DNA from: Kluyveromyces lactis
Lineage: Eukaryota > Ascomycota > Saccharomycetes > Saccharomycetales > Saccharomycetaceae
Direction: 5' to 3'
DNA: 64,000 nt
Assembly (NCBI RefSeq): GCF_000002515.2
Contig: NC_006038.1
Location: 930,001 to 994,000, forward strand
In this document: one piece after another, positions 39,484 to 49,153 of the stretch
Position numbering within the stretch: the first letter of the stretch is position 1
Layout: each line of letters opens with the position of its first letter
Position numbers and translations under genes: made by a program
Notes under the pieces: model-generated
What the model was told of the DNA's origin: nothing
Seen by the model: only the letters and a program-made list of their open reading frames with translations
Databases searched by the model: none

Positions 39484-40302
39484 ATGCAATTCAAGAAAGT
39501 TATTGTGCCAACTTTGATCTCAGCCGCCGCTTTGGTCAATGCTGACGGTGAAGGTGAAGTTACCACGACTTACACTTCTACTATCACCCTTTACACCACC
39601 TCTTTCTCTCCAGAGGAATTGTCTTCAATTTCCTCCGAGTCTGCTGCTTCTGTAGCTTCTCAAGTTTCGGCTGCTGCCTTCGCTGCCTCCGTTGTTTCAG
39701 AGGCTTCTATCCAATCTGAAGCATCCGCTGCTTCTGTTGCTTCTGTGGCATCGGTTTCTTCTGCCGCTGCTGCCTCTTCTGCCGCTTCTTCTGCCTCAGC
39801 TGCTTCTGCCGCTTCTGTTGCATCTGAGGCTTCCGTTGCATCTGCATCTGTCTCAGCTGCCTCCGCTGCTTCTGTTGCCTCTGTTGCCTCTGTTGCCTCT
39901 GTTGCCTCTGTTGCCTCTGTTGCTTCTGCCGTTTCTGAAGCTTCAGCTGCATCGGTTTCTTCTGCCTCTGTTGCGTCTGTTTTATCTGCTTCGTTAGAAA
40001 ACAAGAAGACTGCAATTACTTCCCATACTTTAGCTCGTGCTACCGGTTTGTTAGCTATTGCTTCTTCTAACAGTACCAACTCTACTACATCTACTATACA
40101 TTCCATTAACACAACTACTTCTGAATCTCAATCTCAATCATCCAAAACTACAGTGTCTGCAACTTTGACTTCCTTGACAAGTGATTCTTCTACCGGGGCT
40201 TCCACTTCAGGCACTTCAGAGTCTACTGGTGCTGCTTACCAAGTTGGAATTAACGACGCTTTGATTGGTGCTGCCGCTGGTATTGCTTTGGCCTTCCTAT
40301 GA
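39484..40302 (+). CDS. Ser/Ala-rich GPI-anchored cell-wall protein
   Basis: The 272-residue protein has a secretion signal (about residues 1-20, MQFKKVIVPTLISAAALVNA), then VTTTYTSTITLYTT. A Ser/Ala/Val-rich low-complexity region (about 48-175) follows with repeated VAS tripeptides, and then a Ser/Thr-rich stalk. The hydrophobic C terminus (ALIGAAAGIALAFL after a small-residue segment) is a GPI attachment signal. It has no cysteine pattern like CFEM or PIR proteins. Codon use is strongly biased to TCT/GCT/GTT, as in highly expressed yeast wall genes. It lies between MEP and RRP9, where I know of no S. cerevisiae counterpart; TIR/DAN-type mannoproteins are the nearest in style. Role in the wall is inference; a specific name is not possible. 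Confidence 0.8.
   Translation: MQFKKVIVPTLISAAALVNADGEGEVTTTYTSTITLYTTSFSPEELSSISSESAASVASQVSAAAFAASVVSEASIQSEASAASVASVASVSSAAAASSAASSASAASAASVASEASVASASVSAASAASVASVASVASVASVASVASAVSEASAASVSSASVASVLSASLENKKTAITSHTLARATGLLAIASSNSTNSTTSTIHSINTTTSESQSQSSKTTVSATLTSLTSDSSTGASTSGTSESTGAAYQVGINDALIGAAAGIALAFL
39874..39927 (+). repeat. 9-bp minisatellite in the GPI protein gene
   Basis: GTTGCCTCT occurs five times perfectly in tandem (39874-39918) with a sixth one-base variant to 39927, encoding Val-Ala-Ser each time. Perfect repetition at the DNA level points to recent slippage. Confidence 0.9.
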
Positions 40303-40760
40303 TTCCTTTACTTTGGGAGTTGTTTGCTTTCTCTTGAGACGATTTGTGTTGTTTATTACTCTTTCGTTCCTTGCTTGTTTACAAGAACATGAGGAACGCT
40401 TAATACTTAAAATAAAAAAATCCATTTGACTTTTCCCGATCTTTTCCTTTAATCCTTTGAGCTATTCCTTTGATGTTCCCGCATTTAATTCTCTACGTCG
40501 CTGGCTATGTGAATTAAATCTTATCTGTTCTCAAATTCGTTCTCTAACACCTTATTTTATCATGGCTGACAATGAAAGACACTACTCAAAATCATGTCAC
40601 AATGATTTCTATTAATCCTTTCCTAGTTCTCTACATCATTGATCGGTTAGAGCTCTCTATATATAAATATATACCCTTGTAACAATTACTAATGTATTTC
40701 GGCTTTATTAAAGTATTCTTCTTTTTACTATACAGGAGATTTTTCTATTGATAAGATTAA
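40303..40760. other. Convergent spacer, GPI gene / RRP9
   Basis: 458 bp between convergent genes, T-rich after the GPI gene with TATATA runs near 40660. No gene seen; expected 3' processing signals only. Confidence 0.4.
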
Positions 40761-42464
40761 CTAGAATCCGGTTTGTTCTATCACAGCAGAAAAGATACCA
40801 TTTCTTGCACCTGGTACCTTGCTAATCCATCTTCCTAATCTATGTTCTTTACTGACACTTGCTAGAATTCTGAAGGTTTCTCTACCGGTTCTGCCGGATT
40901 CTACGGCTTGAATTTTGGTTACCACACCTTTACAGTTAGGTAAGTCTCCTAATAGTTCAAATGCTCTTAAGTTCTCATTGATTTTCCATACCTTCAGGGT
41001 TCCATTCCAGGATCCTGAAATGAAAATATCAGAATATGGAACGGCGTATAATGATGTTATCCAAAATGGTTGGGCAATGGATCCACCTTGTAATTGTGCA
41101 TTGCGTAATTCATCGCTCACTTCCCCAGAGATTTTTTTATCCTCAACTAATGGTACAACACCATGAGCAGTTCTAACGGTGAAAAGAGGTTTCTTTTTGG
41201 ATAAAGACCATAATGATATATTTCCGTTATCAGAGCCAGTAACGAAATGTGAATCATCTACCATGCTAATACAATCGATACTTCCCTCGCCATAAAAGTG
41301 AGGTGGGGTCTGTTCATGCATATCTTCTCCGCCTTCTGCGGACAATTGTTGGTTCTTCAACCATTTTTTCCTCAGTCTTTCAGGATCATCACCACCTCTG
41401 AATGTCAATCTGGATTCGTCAGCTATTTTCCACAACATAGCGGTACGATCCCTGGACCCCACTGTCACACAACGCTCCATATTTAGGGCAGAGATATCAA
41501 TAACCAAATCCTGATGACCGTATAATATTTCCAGTTGAGAAAACTGGTTAATAGCATACGTTCTGATTTTGTAATCGGCACATGCTGCGAATAATTGATC
41601 CGAATTCTTCTTGAATGCTAATCCTAAAACCTCACCTCTACGATCTTTGGTTGGAATAATTTTCACAGGGGCTAAAGATTCGGTACTCCATACTATCAGT
41701 TTACGGTCACGACCACCACTAACTACGTATTTACCATCAGGAGAAGCTGCCACCGTTAAGATTTCATCGTAATGACCTTCTGTCACATTCTCGTACTCAA
41801 ATTTACCTTCCGGTATGTATTTTCTACCACCTTTAACATATTTCACTTTTTTTGGTCTAGCTTTGAAATCAGTAACATCATATTTTGTTAATTGCATGTC
41901 CTTGCTAACAGTGTAAGCAAATATTTTGTCCTTGCTCTTATTTTGAACATCTTTATGAGAAAACTTGTTAACTGAGGGTTGATAACACGAAATACATGTT
42001 AGATTATTTTCGCCTACTCTTGTAAACGTTGTTCTGGATTCACCTATCAAAAGCTTATTTGAAATCCATCTATAGATACGCCCTTGTTGCTCTGCAACAT
42101 CTTGTTTCAATCTGGAAGCAATGATATCTCTGTCCAAGTCACGAGCATCAAAGTTATTGTAATCCTCTAATTGTGTTTGACGGTCCTGTTCAGTGCTTGC
42201 GGTCGCCAGAGAATCGCCAATATCTTCAGCTTCAGCCTTTAAATTCTCTAAATATTGTTTAGCCAATCTTCTTCTCTTATCAGCAGGGTTTTCGCCTTCA
42301 AACTCGTCTTCAGATTCCAAGTATTCTGCTACCTCATCGCCATCATTGGATTCATCTTGGACATCACCTTCATCAGAAGAAATATCCGTGATTTCCTCAT
42401 CTACCTCTTCGACAGAATCCCTATTACGTTTTTTTGAGACATTGCTTGTACTAGATCTAGCCAT
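40761..42464 (-). CDS. RRP9: Rrp9 (U3-55K) WD-repeat U3 snoRNP protein
   Basis: The 567-residue protein (S. cerevisiae 573) has an acidic N-terminal region (about residues 15-60, rich in Glu/Asp/Ser) and a WD40 propeller over about 130-555. Repeats include HYDEILTVAASPDGKYVVSG, given here by its GH-like and SGG ends, and SRDRTAMLW. It is the U3-specific protein of the box C/D small-subunit processome, binding the U3 B/C motif with Snu13 for early 18S cleavages. A PAC element is 50 bp upstream of the start. Corresponds to YPR137W. Confidence 0.95.
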   Translation of the reverse strand: MARSSTSNVSKKRNRDSVEEVDEEITDISSDEGDVQDESNDGDEVAEYLESEDEFEGENPADKRRRLAKQYLENLKAEAEDIGDSLATASTEQDRQTQLEDYNNFDARDLDRDIIASRLKQDVAEQQGRIYRWISNKLLIGESRTTFTRVGENNLTCISCYQPSVNKFSHKDVQNKSKDKIFAYTVSKDMQLTKYDVTDFKARPKKVKYVKGGRKYIPEGKFEYENVTEGHYDEILTVAASPDGKYVVSGGRDRKLIVWSTESLAPVKIIPTKDRRGEVLGLAFKKNSDQLFAACADYKIRTYAINQFSQLEILYGHQDLVIDISALNMERCVTVGSRDRTAMLWKIADESRLTFRGGDDPERLRKKWLKNQQLSAEGGEDMHEQTPPHFYGEGSIDCISMVDDSHFVTGSDNGNISLWSLSKKKPLFTVRTAHGVVPLVEDKKISGEVSDELRNAQLQGGSIAQPFWITSLYAVPYSDIFISGSWNGTLKVWKINENLRAFELLGDLPNCKGVVTKIQAVESGRTGRETFRILASVSKEHRLGRWISKVPGARNGIFSAVIEQTGF

Positions 42465-42829
42465 GGTGTACTTGGTGGCCCTCTGGTTGCTGTCTCGTCT
42501 GGTTTAGTTGCAGCTCATCGCCTGTTTCAATGATGTTGGTTCAGATGTACAATTTTTTTTTCAGTATCGCCAATTTGTAAAAGAAACGACACCACTTGAA
42601 AAGTGACAAAAATTGAAGAATGCATGAACTTGCAACAGAATTAAATAATAGTTTGGAAGACTTTACTCGATTCAACGACCTATATGCCTGATTTCATTGG
42701 TATTGCTAGAATTACTTAGTTTAATTTACATTACGGCAGAAAATGAACGTCAATGCACGGATCGGAAAATCAATTATTATTTAAACTGACAATACTTATT
42801 CTAGTCCAGATAAGAAGAACAGGGGATTA
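42465..42829. promoter_or_regulatory. RRP9 promoter / CTF4 3' flank
   Basis: 365 bp between two genes on the minus strand, with the PAC motif noted and AT-rich sequence. Nothing else is recognised. Confidence 0.4.
42514..42521 (-). promoter_or_regulatory. PAC motif upstream of RRP9
   Basis: GCGATGAG on the minus strand, 50 bp before the RRP9 ATG, matches the ribosome-biogenesis PAC core. An RRPE-like A/T segment lies near 42605. Confidence 0.65.
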
Positions 42830-45658
42830 TCATATATTATTGAAATCGGCCTCAAATTTGGCCTCAATAATCGTGTTGATTTTTCTTACTAGTGGAAGTA
42901 GTTCAGCTCTTTCTGCAATTTTTCTTGCAGCAGATAGGGCCTTATCTTGCTTCAGTTCGTTGACGATTGAAACGGCCTTGTTAACATCTTGCTCGGAACA
43001 GACATAAGCTAAAAGTCGTAGTAAGGACTTATCATGTGTTGCTACCAGATGCTGTAATAGATCTGTTTCATTTCCGTATATCTCACCTTCATTATCCATC
43101 GTGTCTTTTAGTAAATCACTTAGTATCTTGGAGCGTAGAAATTCCTCTTCTGCTGCTAGGTACATTGGAATTTCGACACCATTACTGTTATCAATATCTT
43201 CCACATCGCTGCTGTCGTTACGATTATCGTCTTGTGTCTTTTGAAGCTCGGATTTTGATACAACTGGGATTCTGACTTCCATTTCTGTAGGAACGGTCAT
43301 TGGGATATCTGGCCATGCGTTCTTCCCCTTCAATAATAAATACGAAAATGTATCGAAGTTTAATCCTAATGGCCAAACGTGGACGTTCTTCGGATGCTTA
43401 CCCCCTGACATCTTCCAAAGTTCTAAATTGGTATCAACTATGGGTACCCATCTCGCGTCACTACCACTTCTCCATTTGGACAGAATTAACAAAACATTAT
43501 CATGACCAAACATACACGGATCACCAAAGCTTGAGAAGAATAAGGATTTGATACCTAGGGGGTTGAATGAATTGAAAATATCATCGTATTTTAAAAATTC
43601 AATGTCTTCATCATCATTTCCCGGCTGATTCTGTTGAGGCAACGTTATTGGTAAGGGAGATTCTCTTTGGAAGTATTTATTGCCAGTTTGCGGATGTTGT
43701 TGGAACATCGAGTAAGTAATACCATGATATTGTGAGTAATGAATGGTGAACACTTTGTACTCATGAGCAGACAAAGCAACAATAGGTGACATTTTTTCTA
43801 TTGCCAGTGGTAACCCAAAATCGTTATAAGTACGAAGATATCCGAGAGATGTTCCTACAATTACACGTTTAGGAGTACAGGCAATTGAAGTAACTCTTTC
43901 TTTGGAAAGTAAGGGAATCTTTTTAGTCCATGAATCTCCAGAGGGACTATGTGGCTTGTATTGAATTTGACCCATCTTCGACTGGCCCAATAGTATACCT
44001 TCATCGGTCAGTGAACAAAGGTCATATTTGAATAAATCGTCGAAATGATACTCACGGAATCGACTAACATCGAAAAAAGAGACCGTTATAGAATTGCTAC
44101 CGCCTTCATTTCTTGTTGTCCATACATGACCTAGTTGGTTTATAGTAAGGTATCTTTTATCGCTATTCCCGAAAGGTGTCGCGCCTGTTGAAAATGGTCG
44201 GTATTGGAATTGAGCTGGTGGTTGGTAAATTCTGCGATGATTTACATGATTAGCTGTCAAAGAAGGAATTGATTGAACATGAGTTTTTGGTCTCTTATAT
44301 TGTGCGGCCTCGCCATTATCATCCTCAATAAAATCATCTTCATTCTCGAAATTGTATGTACGCTTAGGTTCATGTTGATCCATTTCTGCATCTGTGAAAA
44401 GGTTGTCAGAGTTTATATCTTCACTAACCTCACCTTTGTCATCAGCTTTGTCGTTGTTTTCATATTTCGATCTTCTGTTATTATCATTCTTGGAAGGCTC
44501 GTAGAACTCAGGACCGTTGCTTGTTTGTTTAGATAAATCATCTATGTCACTATCGTCAAATAACTTTTCATCATCAGAGCCAACAAAAAGCTTACCACCG
44601 GTATTTGAATAAGCAACTGTAGTATTTACTGAAACAATGTCATTGAACGTGATAACATCGCCCGACCAAGTACCTGCTACCAAGCTAAGTTTGGTTCTCT
44701 GATCGTTTACTCTCCAAGACAAAGAAGTGATACTATACCTAAAGCTTTCGTGAACAAGCTGTGTACCAGTACTTAAATTCCAAATAAATAGATGAGAATT
44801 TTGGTTGGAATTACCGACTGCAGCGATTGTGTTTGAATGAATTTGGTCTATTGTAAGTGCGTCCCAGTTGTTAACGTGCACACTTGGCTTGAACGAGGTC
44901 ACCAAATCATGATCTGATAATTTAAATAACTTAATGACACTATCTTTTGCTGGAATTGCATATTGGTCTCCTTTATTGGTCCATGCAACTCTAGTGCATG
45001 TTCTGTTATCTTCGCATAGCATAGGATCAAGTCCATCTATAGCGACTGAATCGGCGTTTTCAGTATTATTCTCAGTGTCCGCTGGTAGATCATCATTGAA
45101 GAATATCTTAGGTAGCTGATCATGCAATGTGTGGATTCTATTGGGTGTAGTAGAACTTAAAGAGTAGAATACAACGTTACCGTTACTGAGTGATACTGCT
45201 AGAATGTTATTTTGTTTGTTGTATGATAAACTAACCAGTTGTTCGTCCAAAGTTAATTTAACGTTTGAATTTCCCTCTTCTAATGCAACCAATGTCATTT
45301 CTAAATCATCCCCACCTACAACACATACTTTATCATCATGAACTAAGGCCAAATCACGCAATGGTAACGAGGATCTAAAGCATAACTTGTTCTTGTTTTC
45401 CAGTACATTGTACCAGTATAGGTCGCCATTGCGGGAAACAACATATAAACCATCAGCTGAATTTTGACTCAAAACAAATGCGCTTGGTTCTTCACAAATA
45501 TCAATGATATCAGGTTCCTTCTCAAGATCAGTTAAATTAAGAACTTTCACCAATGCGTTCTTATTTAAAGTGAAAAGTCGAGAACTGTCACTACTCAACC
45601 GTGCCTGGGTGTTCCCACCAGCAACAAATACCCTATTTTCAGTTAGTTTAATTGCCAT
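42830..45658 (-). CDS. CTF4: Ctf4/And-1 replisome hub protein
   Basis: The 942-residue protein (S. cerevisiae 927) has an N-terminal WD40 propeller (about 1-380). An acidic, Asn-rich linker (about 385-475, including a DDFIEDDNGE cluster) follows, then the second SepB-type propeller (about 480-810) and a C-terminal helical bundle (about 830-942). In yeast Ctf4 trimerises through the last two parts and tethers GINS in the CMG helicase to polymerase alpha and other clients, linking replication to cohesion. All three modules are present. An MCB box in the promoter fits its G1/S expression. Corresponds to YPR135W, adjacent to RRP9 as expected. Confidence 0.95.
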   Translation of the reverse strand: MAIKLTENRVFVAGGNTQARLSSDSSRLFTLNKNALVKVLNLTDLEKEPDIIDICEEPSAFVLSQNSADGLYVVSRNGDLYWYNVLENKNKLCFRSSLPLRDLALVHDDKVCVVGGDDLEMTLVALEEGNSNVKLTLDEQLVSLSYNKQNNILAVSLSNGNVVFYSLSSTTPNRIHTLHDQLPKIFFNDDLPADTENNTENADSVAIDGLDPMLCEDNRTCTRVAWTNKGDQYAIPAKDSVIKLFKLSDHDLVTSFKPSVHVNNWDALTIDQIHSNTIAAVGNSNQNSHLFIWNLSTGTQLVHESFRYSITSLSWRVNDQRTKLSLVAGTWSGDVITFNDIVSVNTTVAYSNTGGKLFVGSDDEKLFDDSDIDDLSKQTSNGPEFYEPSKNDNNRRSKYENNDKADDKGEVSEDINSDNLFTDAEMDQHEPKRTYNFENEDDFIEDDNGEAAQYKRPKTHVQSIPSLTANHVNHRRIYQPPAQFQYRPFSTGATPFGNSDKRYLTINQLGHVWTTRNEGGSNSITVSFFDVSRFREYHFDDLFKYDLCSLTDEGILLGQSKMGQIQYKPHSPSGDSWTKKIPLLSKERVTSIACTPKRVIVGTSLGYLRTYNDFGLPLAIEKMSPIVALSAHEYKVFTIHYSQYHGITYSMFQQHPQTGNKYFQRESPLPITLPQQNQPGNDDEDIEFLKYDDIFNSFNPLGIKSLFFSSFGDPCMFGHDNVLLILSKWRSGSDARWVPIVDTNLELWKMSGGKHPKNVHVWPLGLNFDTFSYLLLKGKNAWPDIPMTVPTEMEVRIPVVSKSELQKTQDDNRNDSSDVEDIDNSNGVEIPMYLAAEEEFLRSKILSDLLKDTMDNEGEIYGNETDLLQHLVATHDKSLLRLLAYVCSEQDVNKAVSIVNELKQDKALSAARKIAERAELLPLVRKINTIIEAKFEADFNNI

Positions 45659-46251
45659 TGGATGTTTCTGGGTATGTCTGAAGGAAACTATTCACTAATA
45701 TACTGAGAACTGAGCTTTTTTCAGTGCATCTTATAGATTTCAAGCAAGTTGTGTCTCATCTTCTACTTGTTAAATCACCAAGACGCGTTTTTTCTGTTAA
45801 AAATACACGTTAGCTAAGAAGACAGAAATGAAACACAGAACTAGCACCATCAAGTATTAGTTGACACTGTTATAGTAGTGACAGTGCAGTGCATGCAATT
45901 GCCACAAGGTAAGGATGAGGTATTGGACCAAAAGTATCTAAACATTCTTGATTATAGATTTACTTATCTTAAGGAAAATTAGTCACGTGATGCGCAGTAA
46001 TCATATCACCCTTATTCATCTGTATTGCACCATCAGTTTAGTAAGTGTGTTCCGAAAACTACCCATTCAAACACATGTATCGGTCTTTGCCCTTGTTATA
46101 TACATGTATTTTTCTAACTATCAATTCTATTCAGCGTTCAAGATATTTAAAGGTACGAATCGATCCTTATATTCGAACGATCATTACCAGAAAAACGGAA
46201 CAAGAGCGAAAAGAGAGGGAAAGTACTGTGTGAAACTACTCTCACCCAGCG
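45659..46251. promoter_or_regulatory. Divergent promoter CTF4/COG2
   Basis: 593 bp with the MCB box and a TCACGTGA octamer at 45983-45990, closer to COG2. No RNA gene. The junction also joins a YPR-derived (CTF4) and a YGR-derived (COG2) neighbour. Confidence 0.5.
45783..45788. promoter_or_regulatory. MCB box upstream of CTF4
   Basis: ACGCGT, the MBF (Mbp1-Swi6) site of DNA replication genes, lies 125 bp before the CTF4 ATG. CTF4 is cell-cycle regulated in S. cerevisiae, so the site is likely functional. Confidence 0.65.
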
Positions 46252-46965
46252 ATGACCGACCTAAATGATGATTTGGATCTACCAGTAACTAAAGAACTAA
46301 GCAGAGAGTTAGTTTCCAATTTTGTACGGAAGAATGGCTGCTTAGATATAGATAAGCTATTACTTGAGAATAACTTCCAATACGTATCGTTAGACGAACT
46401 CTCATATGAAGTATCTGCCTTGAAGCAATCAATGGAACAAACTATACTGGATGAAATCAATGACAATTATCCCGAGTACATGGAAATATGTGACAGGTTT
46501 AATACTAGTGACAATAACGAGGTGTTGAATAAGTTAAAACAAGTCTTGAATGATCTACAACAGTTCAACAAGCAATTACTCCAACTTTGTGATTCCTCAG
46601 TGGCTGAAACTAGAGAAAAAACAGTAACAGCATTATCCTACCTAAAATCGCTTGATAACCTATTTGGTAAACTGGACGATATCACAAAGCTATCAGAATC
46701 GCTAAAGATATGCCAGCAACTTGTATCATCCTTACAGTCTATGGTGCAGCTGAATATCGACGACGAGCTTTCCTTCACAGTGGCAAAGCAGCTCTCTACT
46801 ATACTAATACGTTGTGACTACAGATTTAGACATTTGGAAGACAATGATTCCACCCTAATTACTCGAATGAGAAACGACTTTAAAAGTATTCTCGAGACCG
46901 CAAAGCCTTTAATTAAACCCGTTCTCGAGAAGCAGAACCAGCAAACTCAAACCATAAAAACTTAA
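46252..46965 (+). CDS. COG2: Cog2 subunit of the conserved oligomeric Golgi complex
   Basis: The 237-residue protein (S. cerevisiae Cog2: 262) is helical throughout with a coiled-coil region over about residues 50-140 (VSLDELSYEVSALKQSMEQ, NDLQQFNKQLLQL), as in the N-terminal rods of CATCHR tethers. Cog2 is in lobe A of the COG complex, which tethers retrograde vesicles at the Golgi and keeps glycosyltransferases in place. The early motif FVRKNGCLDIDKLLLENNF followed by YVSLDEL is characteristic. The protein is short compared with animal COG2, as in other budding yeasts. It precedes NUP57, as YGR120C adjoins YGR119C. Confidence 0.88.
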   Translation: MTDLNDDLDLPVTKELSRELVSNFVRKNGCLDIDKLLLENNFQYVSLDELSYEVSALKQSMEQTILDEINDNYPEYMEICDRFNTSDNNEVLNKLKQVLNDLQQFNKQLLQLCDSSVAETREKTVTALSYLKSLDNLFGKLDDITKLSESLKICQQLVSSLQSMVQLNIDDELSFTVAKQLSTILIRCDYRFRHLEDNDSTLITRMRNDFKSILETAKPLIKPVLEKQNQQTQTIKT

Positions 46966-47004
46966 ATATATGATAAATGCGAACCCAATTCAAATAAAGT
47001 GAGA

Positions 47005-47023
47005 TTCCACCCCCTAGGTGGAA
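47005..47023. repeat. 7-bp hairpin in the COG2/NUP57 spacer
   Basis: TTCCACC, a 5-base loop, and GGTGGAA form a perfect stem about 40 bp after the COG2 stop. In yeast such a stem is not a known terminator; it may be chance or a structured 3' UTR. Confidence 0.5.
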
Positions 47024-47256
47024 GCGAGTCTACGCTATGAGTATCCTTACGTAAATGTGTATAACATCTCTGACTTTGAGCCTCATCTCATCATAATGAA
47101 CGATCTTGAATTTTTCAGTTCTTCACAACAAAAGCATCAACAAACATCACAACTAACATTAAATCTATAAGAACGAACTGACAATATAGCAGGGCCAGCG
47201 TACTAACAGAACACTGTGAATATCGATAAGGTTCAATTTTCTGTCATCAATTAGCC

Positions 47257-48972
47257 ATGTTTGGTGCAGTGAATTCGGGAAATAGTTCAATGAACAATGG
47301 CGGCGGTTTATTTGGTAACAAACCTGCTGCTGGAAACACAGGGTTCCAGTTTGGCGGTCAACAACAACAACAACAGCCACAGCAGCAGCCTGGTGGTGCT
47401 GGTAGCTTGTTCGGACAGAATAACAACTCGATAGGTAATACATCAAACACTGGAGGAGGTCTGTTCGGAAGTACACAGCAACAGCAGAAACCTTCTACTG
47501 GGGGTTTGTTTGGCAACACGAACTCTGCCGCGGGAGGAACAGGCGGGTTGTTCGGCCAATCCAATCAGCAGAATAATACCAATACTGGGTTGTTCGGCAA
47601 TGCAAACTCTACAGGAATACAGCAGAATAATACTGCCCCAACCAGTGGAGGTTTGTTTGGGTCCAAACCGGCAGGTGGATTGTTTAATAACACACAGCAG
47701 TCCACCACTGGTATCCAAGGAAATCCCACTGGAGGTGGATTGTTTGGTAATAATAATGCGAACACAGGAAGTTCGGGTGGACTGTTTGGTAATTCCGGAA
47801 ATACAAATACCAGCGCTACTTCTGGAGGTCTTTTCGGTGGAAACAGAACTGGGGGCCAATCCACAGGCGGACTTTTTGGCAATAACACTTCTAATAGCGG
47901 CACTACTGGAGGACTATTTGGATCCAAGCCTGTTGCGCCAGCTACTACATCTCTCTTTGGCCAAAATCAAACACAATCACAGCAGCAACAGCAACAACAG
48001 GGCCAGCAAGGTCAACAACCAGGGGGGGCATCCTTGTTTGGTTCAACGCCATCTACTACAATGCAACCGTCATTTGCATGGTCTAACACACAACAACAAG
48101 TACAGCCCCAGCAACAGTTGCCGTCGGTTCAGCAACCACAACAACAGCTACAAATTCAGCAACAACAGCAACAGCAACAAATATCTAATTATCCGCAACA
48201 AATCCAAGAACAAATTCTAAAGTGTAAGGAATCATGGGTGCCAAGTGAGCAAAGATCAAAACTTAAGACGTTTGTTTACAATAAATGTACGGAAACTGAA
48301 GCTATGTTGTATAATAAACCATTATCAATCTCGCAGGATGATTGGGATCAAGCGCTCATGAGTAAACCTGGTAATAATACTATTCCAATTAGACTACTAG
48401 GTTTTCAGGATCTCAATGATCGTAATCAATTACAAAAGCAGCATGTTGCACAGGCTAGAGTTCTTTTGGGCCAAATTTTGGAAAAGCTAAATCAAGTTAA
48501 CACTAAGCATGATTTAGATACTCAGTCAAGGATAGCAAAAGCTGTTTCCCGTAACACCGTCATTGAAAATAGAATTCTCAAATTGGCTTCTCAGCTAGCC
48601 ATATTGAAAAGCAAGAATTTACCATTGAGCCTACACGAAGAGGAGATGATGAACAAGTTTAATAAACTATTACAAGAGAGCAATGATCCAGCAGGTCTAG
48701 GGAAAAACAACGAACTTTGGGCAAGACTCTCTGTATTGAAAGAAAGAGCCAAAAATATAAGCGAGCAACTCGATAGCACTCTTGTTGTGATTAGCGAAAA
48801 CGGCGGCAACTCGAACGGTAAGAAAAATAATCAAGACGAGGAACTAGAAGACCGGGTGAACAAGATAGCCGAAATTTTAAGTAATCAACAACGTGGTTTA
48901 TGTTTCTTAAATGATGTTATAGAAAAGGATCAGAAACTTGTCGACGAAGTTCACACAAAGCTAAATAAGTGA
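47257..48972 (+). CDS. NUP57: Nup57 FG nucleoporin
   Basis: The 571-residue protein (S. cerevisiae 541) has many GLFG repeats over residues 1-270 separated by Asn/Gly/Thr-rich spacers, then a Gln-rich stretch (about 240-325). A structured coiled-coil part (about 330-571) is typical of the Nup62-Nup58-Nup54 family. Nup57 joins Nsp1 and Nup49 in the central transport channel and anchors via Nic96. The FG segment provides the permeability barrier and karyopherin docking. DNA of the repeats contains CAA/CAG runs, for example near 47362-47390. Corresponds to YGR119C, next to COG2. Confidence 0.95.
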   Translation: MFGAVNSGNSSMNNGGGLFGNKPAAGNTGFQFGGQQQQQQPQQQPGGAGSLFGQNNNSIGNTSNTGGGLFGSTQQQQKPSTGGLFGNTNSAAGGTGGLFGQSNQQNNTNTGLFGNANSTGIQQNNTAPTSGGLFGSKPAGGLFNNTQQSTTGIQGNPTGGGLFGNNNANTGSSGGLFGNSGNTNTSATSGGLFGGNRTGGQSTGGLFGNNTSNSGTTGGLFGSKPVAPATTSLFGQNQTQSQQQQQQQGQQGQQPGGASLFGSTPSTTMQPSFAWSNTQQQVQPQQQLPSVQQPQQQLQIQQQQQQQQISNYPQQIQEQILKCKESWVPSEQRSKLKTFVYNKCTETEAMLYNKPLSISQDDWDQALMSKPGNNTIPIRLLGFQDLNDRNQLQKQHVAQARVLLGQILEKLNQVNTKHDLDTQSRIAKAVSRNTVIENRILKLASQLAILKSKNLPLSLHEEEMMNKFNKLLQESNDPAGLGKNNELWARLSVLKERAKNISEQLDSTLVVISENGGNSNGKKNNQDEELEDRVNKIAEILSNQQRGLCFLNDVIEKDQKLVDEVHTKLNK

Positions 48973-49153
48973 ACATCATCACCACATTTCTGATTCAAGA
49001 AATGTTATTAATCTCGAACAATTCAAATGCATGAAAAGAGAGCAGTTTCCTCAATAATTTTGTCTTGCTGACAAATGTTTATAAACTTGTGTACTTTATT
49101 CTAAGAGAAAGAACTTACTTACCGTGCATTATGTCAAGACATGACACTTTGAT

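Noticed and set aside
39660-40112. Glu/Ala/Thr-repeat ORF antisense to the GPI protein gene
   Set aside because: A mirror of the Ser/Ala/Val repeats; the sense strand has a signal peptide and GPI signal.
45983-46065. CDEI-like TCACGTGA followed by TTCCGAAAA, suggesting a point centromere
   Set aside because: The interval is only about 70 bp and not strongly AT-rich; Kluyveromyces centromeres need about 160 bp of >85% AT between CDEI and CDEIII.
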